The notes under the pieces are model-generated. The model had not been told where the DNA came from, made no database searches, and saw nothing but the letters and a program-made list of their open reading frames with translations. The position numbers and the translations under genes were made by a program. This document shows positions 51,739-62,491 of a DNA stretch of 64,000 nucleotides, in pieces (the first letter of the stretch is position 1; every line of letters starts with the position of its first letter). The stretch comes from Salinivibrio kushneri (GTDB taxonomy: Bacteria; Pseudomonadota; Gammaproteobacteria; Enterobacterales; Vibrionaceae), in the NCBI RefSeq assembly GCF_027286325.1, contig NZ_CP114588.1, positions 434,001 through 498,000 on the forward strand, in the 5' to 3' direction.

Positions 51739-54093
51739 ATGAAACAACTGAAAGTCCTTGCCCAATACTATGTCGATTTGTTGGTCAAACTAGGGATTGT
51801 GCGCTTTAGCATGTTACTCGCCCTGGCGTTAGTGGCGCTGGCTGTTGTGGTCCAAGTGGGGATCACCTTGGTCCTTGAGGGCACGGTTCAAAACATTGAT
51901 ATCATCCGATCGATTTTCTTTGGCCTCATTATCACGCCGTGGGCGGTCTACTTTTTGTCAGTGGTGGTTGATCAGCTGGAAGAATCACGTCAGCGGCTCT
52001 CTAAGTTGGTCTCGAAGCTAGAAGAGATGCGTGCGCGAGATATGCGCCTTAACCGCCAATTGACCGAAAACATTGAGCAACTCAATTCTGAAATTGAAGA
52101 GCGTGAGAAGGCTGAGAATGCCCGCCAACAAGCGATTAAAGATCTAGAAAACGAAGTTTATCAGCGTGAAAAAGCCCAGCTTGAGCTAGCAGAGCAAACC
52201 GCGCTACTGCGCTCTTTTATCGATGCGTCTCCGGATTTGATTTATTACCGCAATGCTGATGGCCAGTTCTCGGGCTGTAACCGCGCGATGGAAGAGCTAA
52301 CGGGTTATGACGAGAAAACGCTCAAAGGGCTGACACCTTGGGATGTCTATCGCGAAGATATTGCTGAAAAAGTGGTAGAAACCGATCAGCAAGTCTTTGA
52401 CGCCAATGTGTCGATAACCTATGAGCAATGGCTTGAATATCAAGACGGGCGTAAAGCGTATTTTGAATTACGCAAAGTGCCTTTCTTTGCCCGAGATGGT
52501 CGGCACCTTGGGCTACTTGGTTTTGGCCGTGAAATTACCGAGCGTAAGCGCTACCAAGATGCGCTGGAAAAAGCGAGTCGAGAAAAAACCGCGTTTATCT
52601 CGACCATTAGTCATGAATTGCGCACCCCGCTCAATGGGATTGTTGGCTTAAGCCGTATGCTGCTGGAGTCAAATCTGGATGATAAGCAACGTAATTATCT
52701 GCGTACCATTTATGTCAGTGCAATCACGCTGGGCAATATTTTTAACGACATCATTGATTTAGATAAATCTGATCGCAAGCGTCTTTCTCTGCACCCCACG
52801 AGTGTGGATTTAAATGAATTTGTCAGCGAAATCGAGAATATTTCAGAGTTGATGGCCGAGCAAAAGGGCTTACGCTTTGAGCTTGAGCGAGTAACCGAAC
52901 TCCCTGACTATGTGGCGGTTGATACGACGCGGCTGCGACAAATTCTATGGAACCTCGTCGGTAACGCGGTCAAATTTACCAAGCAAGGCTGTGTGATTAT
53001 TACCGTCAGTGCTGATGTGACAGGCGACCATGCCGATTTGTGTTTCGAAGTCGAAGACAGTGGTATCGGGATCCCCGCTGATGAACAAGACAAGATTTTT
53101 GCCATGTATTACCAAGTGAAACAGGCAGGGGAAAATCTGCACGCTGTAGGTACAGGGATTGGCTTGGCGGTATCGCGCAAATTGGCGCGTTTGATGGATG
53201 GCGACATTACCCTCGACAGTGAAGAGGGTGAGGGCAGTACCTTTACGGTTACACTCCGTGTACCGCTGAGCGAGCCTGGAGAAGCCGAGACTCCGGCATT
53301 GACGCCTGTGGAGAATACGTTACGTATCTTATTGGTAGAGGATATTGAACTTAATATTACGGTGGCCACCAGTTTATTGGAAAGTCTGGGGCATCAGGTG
53401 ACCGTTGCGCGTGATGGGCAATCGGCTTTAGATGTGTTCTCGCCGGATGCTTTCGATCTTGCGTTGCTCGACATTCAATTGCCCGATATGACCGGGTTTG
53501 ATATCGCCGCTAGCTGGCGAGAGCAGTATGCGCAATTGCCACCTTTGGTTGCCCTGACGGCTAATGTCATCAATGATAAAAACAGCTATCTCGCCAAAGG
53601 AATGGACGATGCCATCAGTAAACCCATTAGTGTGAGTGCGCTGAACCAGGTGATTGAACAATATGCGCTATCATCAACCACGCTGACTGACGTCGAGACA
53701 GCGGATACCCCTGCGCCCAGTCGTCCTATCGCGAATGAACAAGCAGAGAGATTACTTGATATGGATATGCTCACCGGTTATGTGGAGTTAGTGGGTATAG
53801 ATCCTGTGAGGCAAAGCATTGAGATGTTTGAGTCAACCATGCCAGAGTATATTGCCATCCTCGACTCTAATATGACGGCAAGAGATCAAGAGGGTATTGT
53901 CTCTGAAGCGCATAAGATTAAAGGTGCAGCAGGATCGGTGGGGCTCAAGCATATTCAAAAAGTGGCGCAAAAAGCACAATCCCCCGAGCTCCCCGCGTGG
54001 TGGGAAAACATTGCTGATTGGATTGATGAAATCAAAGATGGTTATCAGCATGATTTGGATGTGCTAAAAGCTTGGTTAGATGAGCAAAAGTAA
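51739..54093 (+). CDS. arcB: Hybrid sensor kinase ArcB
   Basis: 784-aa tripartite kinase of the ArcB/ArcA redox system. Two membrane helices (about 22-45 and 57-78), a leucine-rich linker, PAS domain, kinase domain with His292, receiver with Asp578 (LLDIQLPD) and Hpt with His725 (EAHKIKGAAGS). In the PAS domain Cys180 (FSGC) is present, but residue 241 is Tyr (GRKAYFEL) where E. coli ArcB has its second redox cysteine. It is paired with arcA, convergent across a terminator. Confidence 0.95.
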   Translation: MKQLKVLAQYYVDLLVKLGIVRFSMLLALALVALAVVVQVGITLVLEGTVQNIDIIRSIFFGLIITPWAVYFLSVVVDQLEESRQRLSKLVSKLEEMRARDMRLNRQLTENIEQLNSEIEEREKAENARQQAIKDLENEVYQREKAQLELAEQTALLRSFIDASPDLIYYRNADGQFSGCNRAMEELTGYDEKTLKGLTPWDVYREDIAEKVVETDQQVFDANVSITYEQWLEYQDGRKAYFELRKVPFFARDGRHLGLLGFGREITERKRYQDALEKASREKTAFISTISHELRTPLNGIVGLSRMLLESNLDDKQRNYLRTIYVSAITLGNIFNDIIDLDKSDRKRLSLHPTSVDLNEFVSEIENISELMAEQKGLRFELERVTELPDYVAVDTTRLRQILWNLVGNAVKFTKQGCVIITVSADVTGDHADLCFEVEDSGIGIPADEQDKIFAMYYQVKQAGENLHAVGTGIGLAVSRKLARLMDGDITLDSEEGEGSTFTVTLRVPLSEPGEAETPALTPVENTLRILLVEDIELNITVATSLLESLGHQVTVARDGQSALDVFSPDAFDLALLDIQLPDMTGFDIAASWREQYAQLPPLVALTANVINDKNSYLAKGMDDAISKPISVSALNQVIEQYALSSTTLTDVETADTPAPSRPIANEQAERLLDMDMLTGYVELVGIDPVRQSIEMFESTMPEYIAILDSNMTARDQEGIVSEAHKIKGAAGSVGLKHIQKVAQKAQSPELPAWWENIADWIDEIKDGYQHDLDVLKAWLDEQK

Positions 54094-54130
54094 CCATGGT
54101 TGGGGTGAGTCAACTCCCTGTCCATAAAGA

Positions 54131-54158
54131 GAAAAGGCGCCTAACCGGCGCCTTTTCT
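54131..54158. terminator. Bidirectional terminator between arcB and arcA
   Basis: GAAAAGGCGCC, TAACC loop, GGCGCCTTTTCTG between two convergent genes. Confidence 0.85.
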
Positions 54159-54210
54159 GTCTCTATTTGAATTCTGCGGGACATTCACCCCATCTTTCAA
54201 ACAGGCAAGC

Positions 54211-54930
54211 TTATTGCTCTTCGATTTCACCGCAGAAACGATAACCTTCTCCGTGGATAGTGGCAATAATCTCCGGCGTATCACTGTGTGATTCAAAGTG
54301 TTTACGGATCCGGCGGATTGTCACATCTACGGTACGATCGTGCGGTTTAAGTTCACGGCCCGTCATTTTCTTTAGTAGCTCGGCACGCGTCTGAATTTTG
54401 CCTGGGTTTTCACAGAAGTGGAGCAGGGCGCGGAACTCAGAGCGAGGTAGCTTAAAGGTTTCCCCTTCAGGGTTGATCAGTGAGCGACTGTTGATGTCGA
54501 GCGTCCAGCCGTTAAAGACATACACGTCCACGTTACGCTTTTCTTCACTGTCGTTGACACTGCTCATTGCACGCGTGAGCAGGTTACGCGCACGGATGGT
54601 CAGTTCGCGTGGGTTGAAGGGCTTGGTAATGTAGTCGTCGGCACCGATTTCTAGTCCGAGAATTTTGTCGACTTCATTGTCGCGTCCAGTGAGGAACATT
54701 AGCGCCATGTCGCCTTGTTCACGCAGCTCGCGCGCGAGCAACAAGCCGTTTTTACCTGGCAAGTTAATGTCCATGATCACTAAGTGAACATGATGGTTAG
54801 ACAGGACTTGATGCATTTCGTCGCCATCGCTGGCTTCAAACACATTGTAACCTTCCGCTTCAAAGATACTTTTCAGCGTGTTACGTGTGACCTGTTCATC
54901 TTCTACAATCAGAATTTGCGGGGTTTGCAT
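54211..54930 (-). CDS. arcA: Response regulator ArcA
   Basis: 239 aa OmpR-type regulator. Receiver with Asp54 (IMDINLPG), Thr and Lys switch residues (FLTGRD, YITKPF), then a winged-helix DNA-binding domain (about 135-235; [15 protein letters not shown]). When phosphorylated under low oxygen it represses respiratory genes and activates fermentative ones, including grcA-type genes. A 434-bp upstream region separates it from the next gene. Confidence 0.97.
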   Translation of the reverse strand: MQTPQILIVEDEQVTRNTLKSIFEAEGYNVFEASDGDEMHQVLSNHHVHLVIMDINLPGKNGLLLARELREQGDMALMFLTGRDNEVDKILGLEIGADDYITKPFNPRELTIRARNLLTRAMSSVNDSEEKRNVDVYVFNGWTLDINSRSLINPEGETFKLPRSEFRALLHFCENPGKIQTRAELLKKMTGRELKPHDRTVDVTIRRIRKHFESHSDTPEIIATIHGEGYRFCGEIEEQ

Positions 54931-55364
54931 TGGCGATACCTAATATCTAAATAGAATCCGGTTGCACTTCACAGTCTAGACGGCCTAGCCTGTGAAAAAA
55001 AATTACAAAAATGCGAGGAGTGTCTACCGTGAACCTCGCAACTAACATATGGCACGCCATCCATAGAGAAGTGTTCGTCGATGCTAGACAACGCACCGTG
55101 AGTTCCAGCTTAAGACGGGGCGTGGCAGTATGAGTGCACCACCAAGCCAATCACTCTGATATCCATTAATTACCGCCAATTGTATTCATTTAACAGCACG
55201 CTAACAATATATTAGGATAAGGGCTGATGATTTTTTTCATCCTTTATTGACCCCAATCAAAAGCATGTTAAATGTCAGCTAGCGATGTGGTTTAACTTAA
55301 CTTCATGAATAACCGCGCATAATTAGTCAATAAGCATAGTATGAGTTACGAGCAGGTGTAAACA
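54931..55364. other. Intergenic region upstream of arcA
   Basis: 434 bp holding the divergent promoters of arcA and the DUF3293 gene. Rather AT-rich after 55150. A 67-codon minus-strand frame (54947-55150) shows no family features. No RNA structure was recognised. Confidence 0.6.
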
Positions 55365-55787
55365 ATGTGTGATCCTGATAGCCAGCAAGAATTGTGGAAA
55401 ACTTACCAATCGATCGCGTTTCACGCCCCTCAAACGCCAGATGCCGAAGCATTTGCTATTCTTACCGCATTTAATCCGCGTAGCCAACCTTTATCTGAGA
55501 AAGAGAATCAATCGCGCAATGCACAGCTTGAAAACGCGATGACGCAGCAAGGAGTACGCTACTGGCCAATGAATGGCGGTGCGCCAGATGGGAGTTGGTA
55601 TGAACCGGGGTTCGCGGTTGCTTTAGAAAAGGATGAGGCGATTGCTCTGGCGCAACAATGGGAGCAAAACGCTATCTATTGGGTAGAGGCGGACACGCTG
55701 TGGTTGTTACCAGTATTGATGAGCGAGTGCTCGCCGCAATCCTTGAATGTGCGATTTTCATCGTTATTTAATGTGGTAACCCCCTAG
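55365..55787 (+). CDS. DUF3293 family protein
   Basis: 140-aa cytoplasmic protein of a family with no settled function. Typical stretches are AFAILTAFNPRS near residue 30 and QGVRYWPMNGGAPDGSWYEPGFAVAL in the middle. No catalytic motif is evident. It sits between arcA and the RraA-like gene, a place it also has in other Vibrio genomes, and the next start follows within 33 bp. Confidence 0.8.
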   Translation: MCDPDSQQELWKTYQSIAFHAPQTPDAEAFAILTAFNPRSQPLSEKENQSRNAQLENAMTQQGVRYWPMNGGAPDGSWYEPGFAVALEKDEAIALAQQWEQNAIYWVEADTLWLLPVLMSECSPQSLNVRFSSLFNVVTP

Positions 55788-55819
55788 ACATGCCCTCATT
55801 AATACCAAGGAGAAAAATC

Positions 55820-56302
55820 ATGGACGATAAACTACCTGACTTATGTGATAACTACCCTGACGCGGTGCAATGGCTACCGATGCAATGGCATGATTATGGT
55901 GCTAAATCTTGTTTTGAAGGGCGGGTGCGTACGGTACGTTGCCATCACGATAACTCAAAAGTGAAAGCGATATTGGCAACCCCTGGTGAAGGGCAAGTGC
56001 TGGTGGTGGATGGCTCTGGTGCGATGGATAGAGCCTTACTGGGCGATCTTATCGCGCAAAGTGCGGTAGATAATGGTTGGGCTGGGGTCGTGATTGCCGG
56101 GCCTATTCGTGATGTGGCGACGTTGTCATCCTTGCCCATCGGCATTAAAGCGCTGGGTGTTTGCCCGATTAAAACGCAAAAACGGGACCAAGGTGAGGTT
56201 GATGTCGCGTTGGCGCTTGAAGGGGTACCAGTGATGGCGGGACATTATTTATACGCCGATTACAATGGCGTGGTGGTGTGTACAGAGCCATTGGCCAGCT
56301 GA
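55820..56302 (+). CDS. RraA-like protein
   Basis: 160 aa of the RraA / HMG-aldolase fold. E. coli RraA inhibits RNase E; other family members are metal-dependent aldolases. The core has VDGSGAMDRALLGD and GPIRDVATL; the Arg-Asp pair kept here is replaced by Arg-Gln in E. coli RraA, so an enzymatic role is possible. ATG 55820 follows AAGGAGA; an ATG at 55790 lacks such a site. Closeness to arcA and DUF3293 is conserved in Vibrio. Confidence 0.85.
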   Translation: MDDKLPDLCDNYPDAVQWLPMQWHDYGAKSCFEGRVRTVRCHHDNSKVKAILATPGEGQVLVVDGSGAMDRALLGDLIAQSAVDNGWAGVVIAGPIRDVATLSSLPIGIKALGVCPIKTQKRDQGEVDVALALEGVPVMAGHYLYADYNGVVVCTEPLAS

Positions 56303-56315
56303 TCGAGCCCAAGAA

Positions 56316-56789
56316 TTAAAAGTGTAGCCCAACTCCGAGTTGGTAGACCGACTCGGGAGACGCTTCTGGCCGAAACTCGACATCAAGCCCGGCATTGACA
56401 TCAATCGACTCATTCAACTGGTAGCGACTGTTTACGCCCCATTGATTGATCAGGGTATCGTCATTGCCACGACTAATCTGGCTCGAGAGACGTAGCTTGT
56501 CGGTAAAACGGTATTCAATCCCGCTCAATAACCCCTGTTGCGTGGTGTGTCGGTCGTTTTCGCTTTTTACTTGGGTACCCATGTAAATCGACATATTGTT
56601 AAGCGGATAACGGTAGCCTGACTGAATAGTCCAACTGTCAAAGCCTTGCGTGGCTGACGGAATAGACTGGATAAAGAAATGATCAGGCGTTCCTTGTGGC
56701 GGTGTTTGCCAATCGAACGGATTAGCCCAAGCAGGTGCTGCCACAGCTTGTAAGACGAGGGCCAACAGTCCTAGTTGTTTTATGCTCAA
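56316..56789 (-). CDS. Small outer-membrane beta-barrel-like protein
   Basis: 157 aa with a signal peptide (about 1-22, ending AWA). The mature part has alternating hydrophobic residues in strands (SGYRYPLNNMSIYMGTQV, GIEYRFTDKLRLSSQISRG) and ends in a terminal Phe (GVGLHF), as outer-membrane barrels do. Function not recognised. It is convergent with the RraA-like gene. Confidence 0.7.
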   Translation of the reverse strand: MSIKQLGLLALVLQAVAAPAWANPFDWQTPPQGTPDHFFIQSIPSATQGFDSWTIQSGYRYPLNNMSIYMGTQVKSENDRHTTQQGLLSGIEYRFTDKLRLSSQISRGNDDTLINQWGVNSRYQLNESIDVNAGLDVEFRPEASPESVYQLGVGLHF

Positions 56790-56946
56790 ATCCTGTGCCT
56801 CATTGTTCTTTTTAGGCTTAGCTCAGTCTTAGAAGTCGCTGATGCGCTGTGATCAGTGTAGACAAAAAATAGATACCGCTGCCGAATTTTGTCTCACTCC
56901 TCGCTCGTGGTGATGACGCTTGAAGACTAAGTCTGTCAATATGTTG

Positions 56947-56987
56947 ACGATTCGCCACCATATTGGCGAATAAAGGCGATAAATCGT
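56947..56987. repeat. Nested inverted repeat between aceK and the small barrel gene
   Basis: ATTCGCCA (56950-56957) and TGGCGAAT (56964-56971) with a 6-base loop, plus outer ACGATT (56947-56952) and AATCGT (56982-56987). No clear T run follows, so it may be a weak terminator of aceK or a protein-binding site. Confidence 0.5.
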
Positions 56988-57022
56988 CAGTGTGCATTTA
57001 GCACACTACCATTGAGCAAATA

Positions 57023-58762
57023 TCAGGCCGTTTTTGGCGACACACTGGTGTGATTCAAACGGTTTTCTTCACTATAGGGACGCACATCATGAAAATATCC
57101 TGCCTTTACCTGGCTTTGCAGTTGCTGCCAGTAACTGGCTTCAAATAACTCAGGGTGGAGGCGGTCAAATTCGTCGGCAACGGTGCGGTTAACCAGCAAG
57201 AAGGTACGAAACTCTTCCGGGAACACGTCATTTTCTCCCACGCTATACCAAGGCTCAGCGGCGAGTTCGTCCTCTGGATAGCGAGGCGGGGGAATACGGC
57301 GGAAATTTACCTCGGTGAGGTAAGCTATTTCATCGTAATCATAGAAAATGACCCGGTTGTGGCGACTGACGCCAAAGTTTTTAAACAGCATATCGCCGGC
57401 AAAGATATTGGCGGCGGCCAATTCTTTGAGTGCATCGCCATATTCTTGTACCGCTTGGGTAATGGCCTCAGGCTCTGCTTGTTCAAGGTAGAGGTTTAAC
57501 GGGATCATGCGCCGTTCCATGTATAGGTGGCGAATGCGCACTTCGTTATCGGTGACGCTAACGCAAGACGGCGCAACCTCGAGGAGTTCGTCAATCAAGG
57601 CGTCGCTAAACCGGTCACGGGGAAAAATGAAGTTGCGATACTCTTGGGTATCAGCCATGCGCCCAACTCGATCGTGCTCTTTTACGAGGCGGTATTTTTC
57701 CCTGACTTGGGCGTGGGTCATTTGTTTTTGCGGCGCAAACTTGTCTTTGATGATTTTAAACACGAACCCATAAGAAGGCAGGGTAAACACTGACATCACC
57801 ATTCCTTTTACCCCAGGGGCAATATCAAATAAATCATCCGAGTTATCTAGATGGTAGAGAAATTCGCGATATAGCTCGGTTTTACCATGTTTTTGACAAC
57901 CGATAGCCGTGTAAAGCTCAGCGGGGGTTTTGTTGGGCATCAATTGATTAAGAAAGTCCACCAACGCCGCCGGGACAGGGGCATACACCATGAAATAAGA
58001 GCGAGCGAAACCAAACACAATGCTGACATCATCACTGTCGGTAATACAGGCATCGATGTACAGCTCTCCTTGTTCGGAAATCGCCAGCGGCAGCACCAAA
58101 GGCCGGCGCTGGTTAGCCATATCGAGCCGACCGATAAGGTAAGCGCCTTTGTTGCGGAAAAAAGGTTGGCGAACCATTTCGAGGGTAAAGCTCATGGTGA
58201 GCTGTGGGCCAAACCGTGCTTGGAGAATTTGCGTGATACGCTTGAGATCCCCGCTCTTATCTCGCCAAGGTAGCGTAAATGGTGTGCTATCTAACATGCG
58301 CTCTAGGGTGGCATAGATACCGGCTTGCGACTGAAAGCGCCTTAACAAGGGAGTGGGGTATTTAGGGATCCGCCCCCCTTGGGAGCTTTGTACGAACAGT
58401 TTATCGCGACGAATGTTGCGGTGTTCAAAAATCCGGCAGTAGACAGAGTTAAAGAAACTCTCCGCAATATCATAGCGTGGGTAGTCATCAAGTAGGGTGA
58501 CGTAGGCCGCTTTCACCGCCATCAAAAAGGAGCGCGTCGCATGTTCTTTTCCCAGCATGGCCCCTAGCTGCTGGCTAACAAGACCAACGTGGTGGTCATA
58601 AAACTGAATTCGGGTTTTCAGTGCTTGCTGAACACTTTTCCAGTCTTGCTGCTCAAAGCGCTCCTGTGCGCCCGATGTGACATCGAGAAACCGGCCATAC
58701 ATAGCATCCGAGCCTTGTAGAATGGTATTTGCGACTAACTGCGCCATGGCTTCTTGGGTCAT
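57023..58762 (-). CDS. aceK: Isocitrate dehydrogenase kinase/phosphatase
   Basis: 579 aa, E. coli AceK has 578. It phosphorylates and dephosphorylates isocitrate dehydrogenase to direct carbon to the glyoxylate shunt. Family stretches near the ATP site ([20 protein letters not shown], followed by IKD) and [32 protein letters not shown] catalytic region (Asp-x4-Asn, DYDE) are present. Unlike in E. coli, aceB and aceA are not adjacent. Confidence 0.95.
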   Translation of the reverse strand: MTQEAMAQLVANTILQGSDAMYGRFLDVTSGAQERFEQQDWKSVQQALKTRIQFYDHHVGLVSQQLGAMLGKEHATRSFLMAVKAAYVTLLDDYPRYDIAESFFNSVYCRIFEHRNIRRDKLFVQSSQGGRIPKYPTPLLRRFQSQAGIYATLERMLDSTPFTLPWRDKSGDLKRITQILQARFGPQLTMSFTLEMVRQPFFRNKGAYLIGRLDMANQRRPLVLPLAISEQGELYIDACITDSDDVSIVFGFARSYFMVYAPVPAALVDFLNQLMPNKTPAELYTAIGCQKHGKTELYREFLYHLDNSDDLFDIAPGVKGMVMSVFTLPSYGFVFKIIKDKFAPQKQMTHAQVREKYRLVKEHDRVGRMADTQEYRNFIFPRDRFSDALIDELLEVAPSCVSVTDNEVRIRHLYMERRMIPLNLYLEQAEPEAITQAVQEYGDALKELAAANIFAGDMLFKNFGVSRHNRVIFYDYDEIAYLTEVNFRRIPPPRYPEDELAAEPWYSVGENDVFPEEFRTFLLVNRTVADEFDRLHPELFEASYWQQLQSQVKAGYFHDVRPYSEENRLNHTSVSPKTA

Positions 58763-58894
58763 TCGCGCTCCTTGCGGTCTTGGTTGCTCCCTCGTTCAAG
58801 CTCGCAGAGTTTTGTTTAAAAAGCAATCAGGATCACTTTTTTGTTGACCTTGGCAACATGATTCGATACACCTAGAGAGAATCAAACAAAACAA

Positions 58895-58990
58895 ATGATA
58901 AACGCAACACACATGCAACTAACGATCAGCACCCAGACCACCACAACCACCATTATTATTACTGGCACAACGTGTGTTGGTGCGGGCTGA
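58895..58990 (+). CDS. thrL: thr operon leader peptide
   Basis: 31-residue peptide with a run of TTTTTIII and 11 Thr plus 5 Ile in all, ending GAG as in E. coli ThrL. Ribosome stalling at Thr or Ile codons when these amino acids are short controls the attenuator that follows. It is 79 bp before thrA. The leader ORF was read directly; it is below usual gene-caller size. Confidence 0.92.
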   Translation: MINATHMQLTISTQTTTTTIIITGTTCVGAG

Positions 58991-59043
58991 TACGCACAGA
59001 ATTTCCAAAAAAGCCCGTACCTCCAAAGGTACGGGCTTTTTTT
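58979..59043 (+). promoter_or_regulatory. Threonine attenuator: antiterminator and terminator
   Basis: Terminator: AAAAAGCCCGTACCT, CCAA loop, AGGTACGGGCTTTTTTT (59007-59043). GGTGCGGGCT at 58979-58988, at the end of the leader ORF, can pair fully with AGCCCGTACC (59012-59021; one G-U) to form the competing antiterminator. A ribosome reaching the stop codon covers this arm and lets the terminator form. Confidence 0.88.
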
Positions 59044-59069
59044 ATCTTAAAGAGAGAGGTCCCAAACGG

Positions 59070-61529
59070 ATGCGAGTTTTAAAATTTGGTGGCACGTCGC
59101 TTGCCGATGCCGAGCGCTTCAGTCGCGCAGCCGATATCATCGTCAGTAACCAAGGGCAGAGCGATGTGTCTGCCGTGTTATCCGCCCCCGCGAAAGTCAC
59201 AAACATTCTAGTTTCTGTGGTCGAGAGCACGGTGAAGCACGGGGAAGCCGAATTGCCACTCAAAGAGCTTGAGCAGCTTTTCGTCGGCTTGTTCCATGGC
59301 CTTGCTGAGCGGCAGCCCAACCTTGAGACTCAGCCACTGTTCGATAAGTTAACTCGCAGCCTTGGCCAACTTCGTCAATATGTACATGGCATGAGCTTAT
59401 TGGGCCTTTGTCCTGATAGCACTTATGCGCGCGTGGTCAGTAAAGGCGAGCGCTTATCGGTCGCCGCGATGCATGCTTTACTCGAGGCGCGCGGCTATGC
59501 AGTCTTTGATATCGATCCGGTCGAATACTTTGCCGCGTCGGGAAGTCATTTAAGTGCAGAAGTGGATATCGAAGCCTCCTCACAGCGCTTTAAACAATCA
59601 CCCATCCCAGCCAAGCATATTGGCCTGATGCCAGGGTTTATGGCTGGCAATGACAACGGCGAACTGGTGACGTTAGGCCGCAATGGATCTGACTATTCGG
59701 CGGCGGTTCTCGCCGCTTGTGTACGCGCTGAGTGTTGCGAAATTTGGACGGATGTCGACGGTGTCTATAACTGTGACCCTCGGTTGGTGCCGGACGCGCG
59801 TTTGCTTAAGTCATTGAGCTATCAAGAAGCGATGGAGCTATCGTATTTTGGCGCAAAAGTGTTACACCCAAAAACCATTGCGCCAATCGCACGCTTCCAT
59901 ATTCCTTGTTTAATCAAAAACACCACCAATCCTCAGGCCGAAGGCACCTTAATTGGTGAAGACAGTGGTGAAGATAAACTGGCCATCAAAGGGATCACTA
60001 CGTTAAGCGATCTGAGCATGGTTAACCTATCAGGCCCTGGTATGAAAGGCATGGTGGGGATGGCGTCACGCGTGTTTGGCGCGATGTCGTCGGCAGGGGT
60101 ATCGATTGTATTGATCACTCAGTCTTCCTCTGAATACAGCATCAGCTTTTGTATTCAAAGCCAGGACAAAGCAAAAGCTGACAAGGTGCTGAGTAACCAT
60201 TTTGAGCTTGAGCTGAAAGATGGCCTACTCGAGCCGGTCGAGTTTATTGATGATCTGTCGATTGTCTCTTTGGTGGGCGATGGCATGCGCACCTCGAAAG
60301 GGGTCGCGTCGCGCTTTTTCACCTCGTTGGCGGAAGTGAATGTTAATATCGTCGCCATTGCTCAAGGCTCCTCGGAACGTGCTATCTCTGCCGTTGTCCC
60401 TTCAGAGCGGGTCTCAGAAGCAGTCAAAGCCTGTCATGAAAACTTGTTTAATAGTCAACATCACTTGGATGTATTTATCGTTGGTGTTGGTGGTGTGGGT
60501 GGCGAGCTGATTGAGCAAATTCGCCGTCAGCAAGCCAAACTCAAGCAACAAGGCATTGTGATGCGAGTGTGTGGCCTAGCCAACAGCAAAGGGATGTGGT
60601 TAAACAGCCAAGGCATTGATCTTAATAGTTGGCGTGATGAGTTACCGAATCATCTATCGAGCTTTAGCTTGGCGGGCATGATCCAACTGGTTCAGCGTAA
60701 TCACATTATTAACCCTGTATTGATTGATTGCACTGCCGATCAGCAGGTCGCCGATCAATATGCAGACTTTTTGCGTGCAGGCTTTCACGTGATCACCCCC
60801 AACAAGAAAGCCAATACCAGCAGCATGGCTTACTATCACCAACTGCGTCAGGCGGCGCGTGGGACCCACCGAAAGTTCATGTATGAGACCACGGTGGGGG
60901 CTGGCTTACCAGTTATTGAGAACCTACAGAACCTGATTGCAGCGGGGGATGAATTGTCACGTTTTTCTGGCATTTTATCGGGTTCGCTCTCGCATATTTT
61001 CGGGAAGCTGGATGAAGGTGCCAGCTTTAGTGACGCGACCAAGGTGGCGCGTGATAATGGTTTTACCGAACCGGATCCGCGGGACGATCTGTCGGGCATG
61101 GATGTGGCACGTAAACTCTTGATTTTGGCTCGTGAAGCCGGCATGGAGCTCGAACTTGACGATGTCGAGGTCGAGCCAGCGCTTCCGCCTGGCTTTGATC
61201 AGTCTGGCGATGTTGAAAGTTTCATGGCCCGCTTGCCTCAAGCCGATGCGTACTTTAAACAATGGTCAGAGGAAGCCGCCAAAGAAGGTAAAGTTTTGCG
61301 GTATATCGGTGGTATTGAAGACGGGCGCTGCTTTGTCAAAATCCAAGCCGTATCCGACGATGACCCGATGAATAAGATTAAAGAGGGTGAGAACGCATTG
61401 GCCTTCTATAGCCGTTATTATCAGCCAATTCCATTGGTACTGCGCGGCTATGGCGCGGGAACAGCCGTGACCGCTGCTGGGGTGTTTGCGGACTTAATGC
61501 GTACCCTGGGTTGGAAGTTAGGAGTTTAG
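59070..61529 (+). CDS. thrA: Bifunctional aspartokinase I / homoserine dehydrogenase I
   Basis: 819 aa (E. coli 820). N-terminal aspartokinase (KFGGTSLAD at the start), two central ACT regulatory domains (about 315-460) for threonine feedback, and a C-terminal homoserine dehydrogenase with NADP-binding [13 protein letters not shown] near residue 470 and the catalytic-region [16 protein letters not shown] 59070 follows GAGAGAGGT. Upstream in-frame codons belong to the attenuator, not to the protein. Confidence 0.97.
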   Translation: MRVLKFGGTSLADAERFSRAADIIVSNQGQSDVSAVLSAPAKVTNILVSVVESTVKHGEAELPLKELEQLFVGLFHGLAERQPNLETQPLFDKLTRSLGQLRQYVHGMSLLGLCPDSTYARVVSKGERLSVAAMHALLEARGYAVFDIDPVEYFAASGSHLSAEVDIEASSQRFKQSPIPAKHIGLMPGFMAGNDNGELVTLGRNGSDYSAAVLAACVRAECCEIWTDVDGVYNCDPRLVPDARLLKSLSYQEAMELSYFGAKVLHPKTIAPIARFHIPCLIKNTTNPQAEGTLIGEDSGEDKLAIKGITTLSDLSMVNLSGPGMKGMVGMASRVFGAMSSAGVSIVLITQSSSEYSISFCIQSQDKAKADKVLSNHFELELKDGLLEPVEFIDDLSIVSLVGDGMRTSKGVASRFFTSLAEVNVNIVAIAQGSSERAISAVVPSERVSEAVKACHENLFNSQHHLDVFIVGVGGVGGELIEQIRRQQAKLKQQGIVMRVCGLANSKGMWLNSQGIDLNSWRDELPNHLSSFSLAGMIQLVQRNHIINPVLIDCTADQQVADQYADFLRAGFHVITPNKKANTSSMAYYHQLRQAARGTHRKFMYETTVGAGLPVIENLQNLIAAGDELSRFSGILSGSLSHIFGKLDEGASFSDATKVARDNGFTEPDPRDDLSGMDVARKLLILAREAGMELELDDVEVEPALPPGFDQSGDVESFMARLPQADAYFKQWSEEAAKEGKVLRYIGGIEDGRCFVKIQAVSDDDPMNKIKEGENALAFYSRYYQPIPLVLRGYGAGTAVTAAGVFADLMRTLGWKLGV

Positions 61530-61531
61530 TC

Positions 61532-62491
61532 ATGGCTGTCCGTGTTTATGCGCCTGCCTCTATTGGCAATGTGAGCGTAGGGTTCGATGTGCTGGGCGCC
61601 GCGGTGAGCCCGGTTGATGGGAGCTTACTGGGTGATGTGGTGGAAGTGGCTGACGGTGGAAATCATGCGTTTTCATTGCGCTGCCAAGGCCGCTTTACTG
61701 ATAAGCTGCCCTCTAATGAGCAGGACAACATTGTCTATAAGGCTTACTTGGCCTACGTCGAGGCGCTAAAAGCTAACCACCTCTCTGTGAAGCCGGTGGC
61801 GATGGTACTGGAAAAAAATATGCCCATAGGATCAGGGCTTGGTTCCAGTGCATGCTCGATCGTTGCCGCGCTCGATGCCCTTAATCGTTTTCATGACGAT
61901 GCGCTTGATGAGACCACCATGTTAACGCTCATGGGGGAAATGGAAGCGTCCATATCTGGCAGCTTACACTATGACAATGTCGCGCCGTGTTACCTGGGTG
62001 GTTTGCAGCTTATGTTGGAAAGCCAAGGGGTAATTAGTCAGGCGGTGCCACACTTTGAAAACTGGTATTGGGTGATGGCTTACCCGGGCATCAAAGTGTC
62101 GACCGCAGAGGCGCGTACCATCTTGCCCGCCCAGTATCGTCGGCAAGATGTGATCGCTCATGGTCGCTACCTCGGCGGCTTTATTCACGCGTGCCACACC
62201 CAGCAGCCTCAACTGGCGGCGAGTTTAATTTGCGATGTGGTTGCTGAACCGTATCGGCAAAAACTGTTGCCGGGGTTTGTGGACGCTCGCGACTATGCGG
62301 CCAGCTGTGGTGCATTGGCGACAGGGATCTCGGGCTCAGGACCGACGCTATTTAGCATTTGTGATGATTTGCAGGTGGCAGAGCGGTTAGCGCAGTGGTT
62401 GCGCGAGCACTATGTACAAAATAATGATGGCTTTGTTCATGTATGTCGCATTGATGGACAGGGCGCGAAAGAAATAGGAAGTCAGGCATGA
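61532..62491 (+). CDS. thrB: Homoserine kinase
   Basis: 319-aa GHMP kinase. The ATP loop [17 protein letters not shown] is at about residue 92, and the C-terminal [12 protein letters not shown] closes the active site. I start at ATG 61532, two bases after the thrA stop, with TTAGGAG just before it. It overlaps thrC by 4 bp. Confidence 0.97.
   Translation: MAVRVYAPASIGNVSVGFDVLGAAVSPVDGSLLGDVVEVADGGNHAFSLRCQGRFTDKLPSNEQDNIVYKAYLAYVEALKANHLSVKPVAMVLEKNMPIGSGLGSSACSIVAALDALNRFHDDALDETTMLTLMGEMEASISGSLHYDNVAPCYLGGLQLMLESQGVISQAVPHFENWYWVMAYPGIKVSTAEARTILPAQYRRQDVIAHGRYLGGFIHACHTQQPQLAASLICDVVAEPYRQKLLPGFVDARDYAASCGALATGISGSGPTLFSICDDLQVAERLAQWLREHYVQNNDGFVHVCRIDGQGAKEIGSQA

Noticed and set aside
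54947..55150. 67-codon minus-strand frame upstream of arcA
   Set aside because: No homology recognised and no ribosome-binding site; it falls in the probable arcA leader.
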